Assembly: GCA_964575345.1 (NCBI GenBank)
Contig: CAZNQD010000005.1
Span: 7,092-71,091 of the forward strand
Direction: 5' to 3'
DNA length: 64,000 nt
Source of the DNA: UBA1402 sp964575345
Lineage (GTDB): Bacteria > Bacteroidota > Bacteroidia > Bacteroidales > UBA1402
The position numbers and the translations under genes are program-made. This document shows positions 16,803 to 24,097 of the stretch, piece after piece. The first letter of the stretch is position 1; every line of letters starts with the position of its first letter. The notes below the pieces were generated by a model that was not told the origin of the DNA, ran no database searches, and was given only the letters and a program-made list of their open reading frames with translations.

Positions 16803-17888
16803 TGACTACCACAGACCAGATCAAAGAGATCCAGGAGCGCGAGCACGCGCTGAGGAGGTATCTTTGACATCGAAAACAAAATTGATGCTTTAAAAGAGGA
16901 AGAACTCAAGACTCAGGCTCCCGGTTTCTGGGGAAAGCAAAAAGAAGCCGAGGAACAAATGCGCAAAATCAAACAACTCAAAAGCTGGATAGACGCTTAC
17001 GAAGAAATTCAAACCGCTGTTCAGGAACTGGCGCTGGCCTACGATTTTTACAAAGAAGAGGCCCTGAGCGAGGAGGAAATGGATGAGCAATACAATCAAA
17101 CCCTGAATCTGCTCGAAAACCTGGAAATGAAAAATATGCTCCGCCACGAAGAAGACAAACTCGGGGCTGTACTCAAAATCAATGCCGGAGCCGGCGGCAC
17201 CGAAAGCCAGGACTGGGCCGAAATGCTCTACCGTATGTACCAGCGCTATTGCGATAAACAAGGCTATAAAACCAACATCACCAACTGGCAGGACGGAGAC
17301 GATGCCGGAATCAAAACCGTTACCATGACCGTGGAAGGCGATTATGCCTTTGGTTATTTAAAGAGCGAAAACGGGGTACACCGCCTGGTGCGGGTTTCTC
17401 CCTTTAATGCCCAGGGCAAACGAATGACTTCCTTTACATCGGTCTTTGTGGTTCCTCTGGTGGACGACAGCATCGAAATCGAAATCAAGGATTCCGATAT
17501 CACCTGGGATACTTTTCGCTCCTCGGGCGCCGGAGGCCAGAACGTCAATAAGGTGGAGACAGGTGTTCGTCTGCATCACCTTCCCACAGGGATAGTCATC
17601 GAAAACACCGAAAGCCGTTCTCAACTGGGCAATAAAGAAAATGCACTGAGGTTGCTCAAATCACAGCTATACGAGATCGAGCTGGAGAAACGCCGGGCAG
17701 AACAAGCCAAAATTGAAGCCGGGAAAAAGAAAATCGAATGGGGTTCCCAAATCCGCAGCTACGTCTTTGACGACCGGCGGGTGAAAGACCATCGCACCGA
17801 TTATCAGACCTCCAACGTGCAGGCAGTTATGGACGGCGAACTGGACGATTTTATCAAAGCTTATCTGATGGAATACGGAGCGGAATAA
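16802..17888 (+). CDS. prfB: peptide chain release factor 2, expressed by programmed +1 frameshift
   Basis: RF2 releases nascent chains at UGA and UAA. Translation starts at 16802 and reads 21 codons to CTT followed by an in-frame TGA at 16865-16867. A +1 slip continues in the frame beginning GAC at 16866 and ends at 17888, for a 361-residue product. The site AGGAGG-TAT-CTT-TGA-C has the canonical spacing of internal Shine-Dalgarno, slippery CTT and stop. Downstream, RF2 domains are complete: NAGAGGTESQDWAEM, SGAGGQNVNKVETGVRL with the catalytic GGQ, and a C-terminal ending in RRVKDHRTDYQTSNVQAV. It is autoregulated by RF2 level. This is one gene, not a pseudogene; annotation from the ATG at 16959 would lose about 52 residues. 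Confidence 0.95.
16853..16868 (+). promoter_or_regulatory. RF2 programmed +1 frameshift signal
   Basis: AGGAGGTATCTTTGAC: an internal Shine-Dalgarno hexamer three bases before the CTT slippery codon, in-frame TGA, then C, the weak termination context. Spacing is identical to the E. coli prfB site. Confidence 0.95.
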
Positions 17889-17890
17889 GT

Positions 17891-18544
17891 TCAGCGCCTC
17901 AACAGGTAGTGGCTCTTTTGCAGTTCCGGATCAAAAAACACCAGCCCCAGTCCCTTCATCTCTACCGAGAGCCGCACATCGGAATGAGCCAGCAGCTGCT
18001 GCCAGCAACGGTATGCTCCGCTGGAACGGTGAGGTCCGGCCAGTACCAAAAGGCTTTGCTCTGTTTTTTGGTACAAGGCCTGTTCCAAAGCCAGCGACAA
18101 GGCTGTTTCGTCAAGATCCGCATTACAAAACAGCAAATCCGGAAGCACGGCAGAATCCTGACCTCCCGGATAAATGTTAAGTTTGGAAGAGGCATTTAAT
18201 AAATAGAGCCGGGTTATTTCGTCTATTCCGCCCCACTCCATCACTTTGTGCAAAGCAAAGGCATTCACCAGCCGGAACAAAATCCGGGCATCAGACGTAG
18301 ACAGGCAATGCTTCCCGGAGCGGACATCAAAACCGGAGTGTTGGGCTTCCAGCCCGGCTCGTTTTGCTTTATGTCCGTCTCGTTTTGCTTCCAGACCGGC
18401 GAAACAATAATAAGGATATTTTTCTTCGATAATTCCGGCAATCAGCCGGTAGGCAAAAGGAGAATGAACTCCGTGGCCCCGGCGGTGGCGCGCGTGTAAA
18501 TAATAGTATATGTGGTGTTTTATCCTTTGCAAAACGACAATCAA
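17891..18544 (-). CDS. SAM-methyltransferase-like protein of unknown function
   Basis: A 217-residue soluble protein. The N-terminal HRRGHGVHSPFAYRLI is a motif I associate with a Bacteroidota family of O-methyltransferase-like proteins, and the C-terminal FFDPELQKSHYLLRR is also characteristic. The expected SAM-binding glycine loop is poor (VMEWGGIDEITRLYLLNAS in place of E-x-GxSxGxS), so binding may be lost. Residues about 49-72 contain a duplicated AGLEAKR-type segment. The end lies 2 bases from the convergent prfB stop, and the start overlaps the next upstream gene by 4 bases. Function not known. Confidence 0.55.
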   Translation of the reverse strand: MIVVLQRIKHHIYYYLHARHRRGHGVHSPFAYRLIAGIIEEKYPYYCFAGLEAKRDGHKAKRAGLEAQHSGFDVRSGKHCLSTSDARILFRLVNAFALHKVMEWGGIDEITRLYLLNASSKLNIYPGGQDSAVLPDLLFCNADLDETALSLALEQALYQKTEQSLLVLAGPHRSSGAYRCWQQLLAHSDVRLSVEMKGLGLVFFDPELQKSHYLLRR

Positions 18545-19305
18545 TAGATAAAGGGAATTATTTTTTTGCGTTCTTCTTTGGTGAATTCCTCGCCATATTC
18601 CAATTCATATTTACGATACAGTGCGGCAGCCCGGGGAGCCAGATTGGCAAAGGTCCACCAGGCAAACACCAGTCCGGGCCAGGACCAGGTCAACAGGGCA
18701 AAACCCAGCCATTCCACCAGTTCTCCGAAGTAATTGGCCGCGCTGACGTAACGAAACAGGCCTCCTCGGGGCAAATAGTGAGAACTGTCTCCTTTTTTAC
18801 GCAAGTTCCTTATTATGTGGTCAGAATGAATATTAATAACCATGCCCGACAGAAAAACCAGACAACCGATGATAAATTGTGGCGTCAACAACCATTCCGT
18901 TCCGTAACGACCCTCGGGAGCAAAATAAAATAACCAGCCCCCTTGCATCAAGGCATTACAAAGGTTGAAAACCACGGCCATCAAAACAATAAGTACCGGC
19001 ATCCTGCTCTTGCCCCGGAGCAGCAGAGGATAAACAAAAGAGCGGTTAAAATAGTGTAGCTGAAACAACATAAAAATGAGAAGCGGAACCAAGTCCCACT
19101 TCCGTGCTGAATTGGCCCACAACAAGGTCATACTGAAAAATACAGGAGCTTCCATCAAAACCCAACCCAATTTATTACTCAGCGACCAGCCCCAGTTTTT
19201 GGAATAAAACATTCCATAGCCCGCATTTGTTTTATAAAGTGCAACAAATACGAACAAAGCCAACAAGGACATAAAGATTAAAAAATGAGAATAAGCCGCT
19301 TCCAT
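18541..19305 (-). CDS. steroid 5-alpha-reductase-like integral membrane protein
   Basis: A 254-residue polytopic membrane protein with about six hydrophobic segments. It resembles the 3-oxo-5-alpha-steroid 4-dehydrogenase/isoprenylcysteine methyltransferase superfamily. The C-terminal signature is clear: NIHSDHIIRNLRKKG, LPRGGLFRYVSAANYFGELVEWLGF, then ALYRKYELEYGEEF. These enzymes reduce enone double bonds with NADPH, but the bacterial substrate is unknown. The start at 19305 is preferred because a promoter box at 19326-19333 overlaps the longer reading frame starting at 19347. It overlaps the downstream methyltransferase-like gene by 4 bases, forming a two-gene unit. Confidence 0.75.
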   Translation of the reverse strand: MEAAYSHFLIFMSLLALFVFVALYKTNAGYGMFYSKNWGWSLSNKLGWVLMEAPVFFSMTLLWANSARKWDLVPLLIFMLFQLHYFNRSFVYPLLLRGKSRMPVLIVLMAVVFNLCNALMQGGWLFYFAPEGRYGTEWLLTPQFIIGCLVFLSGMVINIHSDHIIRNLRKKGDSSHYLPRGGLFRYVSAANYFGELVEWLGFALLTWSWPGLVFAWWTFANLAPRAAALYRKYELEYGEEFTKEERKKIIPFIY

Positions 19306-19325
19306 TCTTTCCTTGGCAGAAAACA

Positions 19326-19333
19326 CAAAGGTA
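19326..19333 (-). promoter_or_regulatory. -7 box of reductase-like gene
   Basis: Minus-strand TACCTTTG 21 bases before the ATG at 19305. It lies inside the longer annotated-style frame and therefore argues for the shorter start. Confidence 0.55.
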
Positions 19334-19372
19334 AAATATATTCTCATTATTTGCGCTTTCCCTGCATTGTGT

Positions 19373-19380
19373 TATTTTTG
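19373..19380 (+). promoter_or_regulatory. -7 box of cobalamin adenosyltransferase promoter
   Basis: TATTTTTG with TTTG at 19350-19353, exactly 19 bases upstream. One of the best -33/-7 pairs in the window. The gene starts 60 bases downstream. No cobalamin riboswitch fold was recognised between them. Confidence 0.65.
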
Positions 19381-19439
19381 TGTCGCTTGTAAAAAAGCGT
19401 ATAGTTTGAAAGGCTACAACAAGCTTAAGATATATTATT

Positions 19440-20003
19440 ATGAAAATTTATACCCGCACGGGTGATACAGGAACCAGCAGCCTGGCAGGCGGAGAAAGAG
19501 TTTTTAAAAACGATCCCCGTCTGGAGGCTTACGGCAGTGCCGACGAACTCAACGCCCAGCTGGCCCTGCTCAGAACCCTGCTCAAAACCAAAAAAGAAAA
19601 AAACCGGATTTTGGAGCTGCAAAAGCATTTATTCCGGGTATCCGGCCGCCTGGCCTGCCGCAAGCTGCCCGAAAACGATAAAATACGATCATTGTTTCAG
19701 GATTATGCCCGGCTGGACACTGAGCTTACTGAGCAACTCGAAAAGGCTATTGACAGTATTCAGGAAAAATTACCGGTCACTCATTCTTTTGTGATTCCCG
19801 GAGGAAGCCCGGCTGCTGCTCAGGCTCATATTTGCCGCACCGTCTGCCGTCGTGTCGAGCGTCGATGCATCGCAGTGCATCAAACGGAGAAACTGGATGA
19901 ATCAATGCTGACTTTCCTGAACAGATTTTCGGATTATCTTTATATACTCAGTCGTAAACTGTGTCTCGATGAAAGGGAGGAACTTTTTTGGGACGGTAAA
20001 TAA
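19440..20003 (+). CDS. ATP:cob(I)alamin adenosyltransferase, PduO type
   Basis: Converts cob(I)alamin and ATP to adenosylcobalamin. The 187-residue helical-bundle protein has the ATP-binding N-terminal TRTGDTGTSSLAGGERV, the family motif YGSADELNAQLALLR, the arginine-rich helix HICRTVCRRVERRC, and LNRFSDYLYILSRKL near the end. These identify the PduO-type rather than the CobA/BtuR or EutT types. It stands alone between its own promoter and that of the next gene. Together with the MetH system at the left edge it shows the cell uses cobalamin, although no corrin synthesis genes are in the window. Confidence 0.92.
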   Translation: MKIYTRTGDTGTSSLAGGERVFKNDPRLEAYGSADELNAQLALLRTLLKTKKEKNRILELQKHLFRVSGRLACRKLPENDKIRSLFQDYARLDTELTEQLEKAIDSIQEKLPVTHSFVIPGGSPAAAQAHICRTVCRRVERRCIAVHQTEKLDESMLTFLNRFSDYLYILSRKLCLDEREELFWDGK

Positions 20004-20065
20004 TTATTTTAATTTTTAACAGAAAACAATTTCGATTTTTTGCTTGACTATTCAAACTATTCTTA

Positions 20066-20073
20066 TACTTTTG
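20066..20073 (+). promoter_or_regulatory. -7 box of small acidic protein gene
   Basis: TACTTTTG with TTG at 20044-20046, exactly 19 bases upstream. The start codon is 78 bases downstream. Confidence 0.62.
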
Positions 20074-20150
20074 CAGCCTTATTGTAAAAAACACAAAACC
20101 CGACCTGAATTATTTATAACTATATGTCTATCAATTAATAATATATAACT

Positions 20151-20372
20151 ATGTATTGGACCCTGGAATTAGCCTCAAAATTGGAAGATGCCCCCTGGCC
20201 CGCCTCTAAGGATGAACTCATCGATTATGCCATCCGTTCGGGAGCTCCCCTTGAAGTTATAGAAAACCTTCAGGAAATGGAAGACGAAGGGGAAATCTAT
20301 GAAAGCATGGAAGATCTGTGGCCGGATTACCCCAGCAAAGAGGATTTCTTCTTTAACGAAGACGAGTATTAA
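20151..20372 (+). CDS. small acidic DUF2795-like protein
   Basis: A 73-residue, strongly acidic protein. The N-terminal ASKLEDAPWPASKDELIDYAIRSGAPLEVIENLQEM resembles the DUF2795 fold, a small helical domain with a conserved W/FP-x-SK-x-EL-x-DYA pattern. The C-terminus is a D/E-rich tail ending in NEDEY. I recall close homologues as single genes across Bacteroidales. It has a good promoter and a clear intrinsic terminator, so it is a strongly defined single-gene transcript. Function not known; the charge suggests a protein-binding or nucleic-acid-mimic role, which is speculation. Confidence 0.75.
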   Translation: MYWTLELASKLEDAPWPASKDELIDYAIRSGAPLEVIENLQEMEDEGEIYESMEDLWPDYPSKEDFFFNEDEY

Positions 20373-20394
20373 AAATCTCGGGCTTAACAAGGTG

Positions 20395-20422
20395 AATGGA
20401 CATAGTTTATGTCCATTTTTTG
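20395..20422 (+). terminator. intrinsic terminator of small acidic protein gene
   Basis: AATGGACAT (20395-20403), a 5-base loop, ATGTCCATT (20409-20417), then a T run. Perfect 9-bp stem with U tract. Confidence 0.8.
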
Positions 20423-20534
20423 TTTATGCTCCTACGGTTTTTTTTGTGCCCTGAAACAATTTTTTTCCCATTTTTCTGTTATACTACCTGGCTGTCCGGG
20501 GGATTCCCACACAGCCAAGGATTTATTCTCACGG

Positions 20535-21509
20535 ATGATCAGACTCAGGAGATTCTTTATATTTATCGTTGGCTTGCTTGCATGGATGGGTGCTCAGGCT
20601 CAATTCGATGCCCAATGGAGTCAGTATATGCAACTTCCGGGTTTGTACAACCCGGGTGCGATAGGCCTCAACAGCGACCTGAACGTGCACCTGGGCTTCA
20701 GGCAACAATGGATTGGCTTTGAGAATGCACCCGGTACCTTTAGTGTCAATGCCAGCATGCCACTACGCACGGGAAAATTTCTCAGCGGGCTGGGTCTGGT
20801 TATGACCAACGAAAGCATAGGTTTGTTCAGCACTCAATTGTTTCAGGCCCAATACGCCTATAAAAGAAAACTTCTGGACGGCGAACTCAGCGTAGGCCTG
20901 CAGGGGGGAATTTTGCAACAAGGCTTCAATTCGGGCGGAATCTACATTCCCGACAGCGAATACCACAACCCCAACGACGAAGCTATTCCCTCGGGCGACA
21001 TCGATGGTATTGTTCCCGATCTCAGCCTGGGCATCTGGTATTCCCGCCCCGAATTTTACGCCGGTTTGTCGGCTTCCCACCTGCTGTTCAGCAAGATTAA
21101 ACTAAGTCGCGAAGAAAGTACCGAAGAAGACAATGATGTGCTTTTTAAAGTCACTCAAAGCTATTATTTGACCGGCGGATACAATATCAGCCTGCCTAAT
21201 CCGTTATATGTGCTGCAACCCTCCATTCTGGCCAAGACCGACTTTGTTGCGTGGAGTGCAGACTTATCCTGCCTGCTCAAATACAACAAAGAATATTGGG
21301 GAGGCTTAAGCTGGAGGCCTGGCGAGGCCATAGTTGCCATGGTTGGCGTGATGTTCGATTTTGGATTGACGGTAGGCTATGCCTATGACGTGCCTATAAG
21401 CCAAATGATTAATTTCACCAGCGGAAGCCACGAAATATTCATCGCTTACCGCAAAAAAATCGATACCTCGCTGATTAGTAAGAAACAAAAGAGCATTCGA
21501 ATATTATAA
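20535..21509 (+). CDS. porP: PorP/SprF-family type IX secretion outer-membrane protein
   Basis: A 324-residue outer-membrane beta-barrel protein. From the ATG at 20535 there is a signal peptide ending GAQAQ, followed by the family signature FDAQWSQYMQLPGLYNPGAIG and LGFRQQWIGFENAPGTF. The C-terminus has barrel strands ending FTSGSHEIFIAYRKKI. PorP is part of the T9SS trans-envelope complex, and in Porphyromonas gingivalis it is encoded directly upstream of porKLMN, as here. The porK start is 4 bases after this stop. An in-frame ATG at 20409 would add 42 residues with no signal peptide. No TAnnTTTG promoter was found in the 110 bases upstream. Confidence 0.92.
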   Translation: MIRLRRFFIFIVGLLAWMGAQAQFDAQWSQYMQLPGLYNPGAIGLNSDLNVHLGFRQQWIGFENAPGTFSVNASMPLRTGKFLSGLGLVMTNESIGLFSTQLFQAQYAYKRKLLDGELSVGLQGGILQQGFNSGGIYIPDSEYHNPNDEAIPSGDIDGIVPDLSLGIWYSRPEFYAGLSASHLLFSKIKLSREESTEEDNDVLFKVTQSYYLTGGYNISLPNPLYVLQPSILAKTDFVAWSADLSCLLKYNKEYWGGLSWRPGEAIVAMVGVMFDFGLTVGYAYDVPISQMINFTSGSHEIFIAYRKKIDTSLISKKQKSIRIL

Positions 21510-21513
21510 AACA

Positions 21514-22920
21514 ATGAGAAAAAACCTGATCATCGGCTCAGCGCTTATCTTGCTGGCTTCCTGCAGCTCTTACGACAACGGGGAGCTGACGGGCATACAG
21601 ACTTCGTCGTGGAATGAGCCCAATCCTTACGGTATGATTTTGATACGGCAAGGTACTTTTGAACTTGGACAATCTGCCACAGACAGTATCTGGGGAACCG
21701 AACTTCCTTCCAAGAAAGTTTCGGTAGGGTCTTTCTGGATGGACGAAACCGAAATCACCAACGGACAATACAAACAATTCGTACAATGGGTCTGCGATTC
21801 CATTATACGTGAACGTCTGGCCGATCCGCTCTACGGAGGCAACGACGAATACAAAATCACCGAAAACCAACTGGGTGATCCCATCACTCCCTACCTCAAC
21901 CGCAAGCTGCCCATACCCGATGCACGCCGTGCCACCGAAGAAGAGCTGAGTGCACTGAATTACCTGACAGACCCCGATCCCATCAAGGGTGACCGCAGGC
22001 TGGTACCCGAACGGATTACCTACCGCTACAACTGGTTCGACCAGGAGGCAGCTTCCAAAAGAGAAAACCAGCTTATCCTCGAAAAAAGGGAACGCAACAC
22101 CGACATCAACACGGCCCTCCTGCCCCAGGTGATGATCAGTAAAGACACCGCCTACTACAGCCAGGACGGAAAAATTGTACGTGAAACCTTACGGCGTCCT
22201 CTTAGGTCGATGTGGGATTTTGTACACACCTATATTGTGGAAATTTACCCCGACACTACCTGCTGGGTGAACGATTTTGAAAACAGCTACAACCTGCCTT
22301 ACCTGATCAATTATTTTTCCCATCCGGGGTATACTGCCCACCCTGTAGTCGGTATTTCCTGGGAACAGGCCAGGGCTTTTTGTCACTGGCGTACGGAATA
22401 CCTCAACAACGCACTCAGGGCTAAAGGCCAACAAGTGCTCGAATACCGTCTTCCCACCGAAGCAGAATGGGAATACGCCGCCCGCGGGGGCAAGCTCGTC
22501 ACCCGCTTTCCCTGGGAAGGAGAGTATACCAACAACGAAAAAGGCTGTTTTTACGCCAACTTTAAAACCGGCGAGGGTGATTTTCCTTCGGACGGAGGTT
22601 TAATTCCCGTCAAGGTTGCCTCCTATCCTGCCAACGAATACGGACTCTACGACATGGCCGGCAACGTGGCCGAATGGACTTCGAGTGCCTGGTCGGCATC
22701 TTCGTATCAGGAAATGAACGACTTGAATCCGGAATTCAAATTTAAAAGCAGCCACAACGACCCCTATCTGACCAAGCGTAAAGTGGTTCGCGGGGGCTCT
22801 TGGAAAGATCCCGCCCAGTTTATACAGGTCAACTCACGCACCTACGAATATCAAAACGAAACGCGTTCCTATATTGGTTTTCGTTGCGTACGCAGCCAAA
22901 TAGGCGGAGGCAGTAAATAA
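21514..22920 (+). CDS. porK: type IX secretion lipoprotein PorK/GldK
   Basis: A 468-residue outer-membrane lipoprotein. Signal peptide ILLASC is followed by a formylglycine-generating-enzyme/sulfatase-modifying fold: MILIRQGTFELG, FWMDETEITNGQYKQFV, VVGISWEQARAFCHWR, LPTEAEWEYAARGG, YDMAGNVAEWTSSAW and VVRGGSWKD...GFRCVR. In T9SS the fold is structural: PorK forms a ring with PorN at the inner face of the outer membrane. Its position between porP and porL confirms the assignment. Confidence 0.95.
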   Translation: MRKNLIIGSALILLASCSSYDNGELTGIQTSSWNEPNPYGMILIRQGTFELGQSATDSIWGTELPSKKVSVGSFWMDETEITNGQYKQFVQWVCDSIIRERLADPLYGGNDEYKITENQLGDPITPYLNRKLPIPDARRATEEELSALNYLTDPDPIKGDRRLVPERITYRYNWFDQEAASKRENQLILEKRERNTDINTALLPQVMISKDTAYYSQDGKIVRETLRRPLRSMWDFVHTYIVEIYPDTTCWVNDFENSYNLPYLINYFSHPGYTAHPVVGISWEQARAFCHWRTEYLNNALRAKGQQVLEYRLPTEAEWEYAARGGKLVTRFPWEGEYTNNEKGCFYANFKTGEGDFPSDGGLIPVKVASYPANEYGLYDMAGNVAEWTSSAWSASSYQEMNDLNPEFKFKSSHNDPYLTKRKVVRGGSWKDPAQFIQVNSRTYEYQNETRSYIGFRCVRSQIGGGSK

Positions 22921-22939
22921 CAATTAAACATCGCATATT

Positions 22940-24085
22940 ATGTCCGACAAACAAGAAAAACAGAGAGAAGAATCAAGATTGTCAGCCTTCCTGGGCAGTC
23001 AGCGCGGAAAGACCATTTTCAATTTCTTTTACGGTTTTGGAGCCTCTCTGGCCATCCTGGGAACCTTATTCAAACTCCTGCACCTCGACGGAGCCAACAC
23101 CATGCTGGCCATCGGTTTGGGCACCGAAGTTCTTATTTTTGCCCTTTCGGCTTTTGAACCCCCCTTTCGGAATTATCGCTGGGAAGAAGTATTTCCCGTG
23201 CTCAAATCGAGAAAAGCCGAAGACCGGCCCGATTTCAACAATCTGGGCTTAGGTGGCGGAGTAATTATTCAGGGGGGAGCTTCCGGAGGACTGAGCAATA
23301 TGGGCACACAGCAGGCCGGCAACACACAAAGCGGCTCTTATCAGGGTCCTGCCAGGGGAGCGGCTCCTTTTTCGGACATAACGCCCCAGCAGGCTGCGCA
23401 AAGCTTTGGGATACCTCCCCAGGTACAACTCAGCCCCGAAGATTCCGAAGTATTGGCAGACAGCATCAAACGCATGGGAGAAGCCGTTCGTCAGCTCAAT
23501 GCCCTGGCAAATATCACCAATGTGACCGAAGATTACCTGCAACAACTGGCCGGTATGACCGAGAACCTCAACCGCTTCAGTCGGGCTACGGGTTCTTTGG
23601 CCGAGGTTTCCAATGTCTTGCTCGATTCGTACAAGAATATCACCGAAAACTCCGATCAGATTACCAGCAATTCAAAAGGTTACGTGGAACAGATGGATGC
23701 CCTGAACCTGAATCTGAAAGGCCTGAATACCATTTACGGGATACAACTCAAGAGCATCAGCTCGCAGATCGACACCATAGACCGGGTGAACAAAGGCTTG
23801 CTCCATATTAAGGAGATGTACGAAGGATCAGCCATGGACAGCGAACGCTTCAGAACTGAAACCCAGCAGATGGCCGATCATCTGGCCAATCTTAATCAAT
23901 TCTACGCCAGAATGCTCAACGCCATGATGCCCGGCAACAATCCCATGATGGGCATGGCTTATATGGCCGCCGGTCAAAGCCAACAGGCGAAACAAGACAA
24001 TACTGCGGAACAAACTCCCGGAACCCGCGACAATAGCGGTGTTAAGAGCCTGCAGGACGAAGAAAACAAGGATAACAACCAATAA
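22940..24085 (+). CDS. porL: type IX secretion/gliding motor protein PorL/GldL
   Basis: Inner-membrane component of the proton-driven T9SS motor. The 381-residue protein has two transmembrane helices at about residues 30-52 (FNFFYGFGASLAILGTLFKLL) and 55-75 (MLAIGLGTEVLIFALSAFEP), followed by a long cytoplasmic region. Residues about 98-160 are a Gly/Gln/Ser-rich linker (GLGGGVIIQGGASGGLSN), then a predicted coiled coil to about 325, and a Met/Gly-rich and acidic tail. The glutamate in TM2 is where the motor proton site is expected. It is 19 bases after porK and 12 before porM. Confidence 0.93.
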   Translation: MSDKQEKQREESRLSAFLGSQRGKTIFNFFYGFGASLAILGTLFKLLHLDGANTMLAIGLGTEVLIFALSAFEPPFRNYRWEEVFPVLKSRKAEDRPDFNNLGLGGGVIIQGGASGGLSNMGTQQAGNTQSGSYQGPARGAAPFSDITPQQAAQSFGIPPQVQLSPEDSEVLADSIKRMGEAVRQLNALANITNVTEDYLQQLAGMTENLNRFSRATGSLAEVSNVLLDSYKNITENSDQITSNSKGYVEQMDALNLNLKGLNTIYGIQLKSISSQIDTIDRVNKGLLHIKEMYEGSAMDSERFRTETQQMADHLANLNQFYARMLNAMMPGNNPMMGMAYMAAGQSQQAKQDNTAEQTPGTRDNSGVKSLQDEENKDNNQ

Positions 24086-24097
24086 TCTATAAGGAAT

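Noticed and set aside
16802..16958. Premature TGA near the start of prfB suggesting a pseudogene
   Set aside because: The stop lies exactly in the conserved RF2 frameshift signal and the rest of the gene is intact.
19381..19439. A cobalamin riboswitch before the adenosyltransferase gene
   Set aside because: The 60-base leader is too short for the fold and lacks the B12-box.
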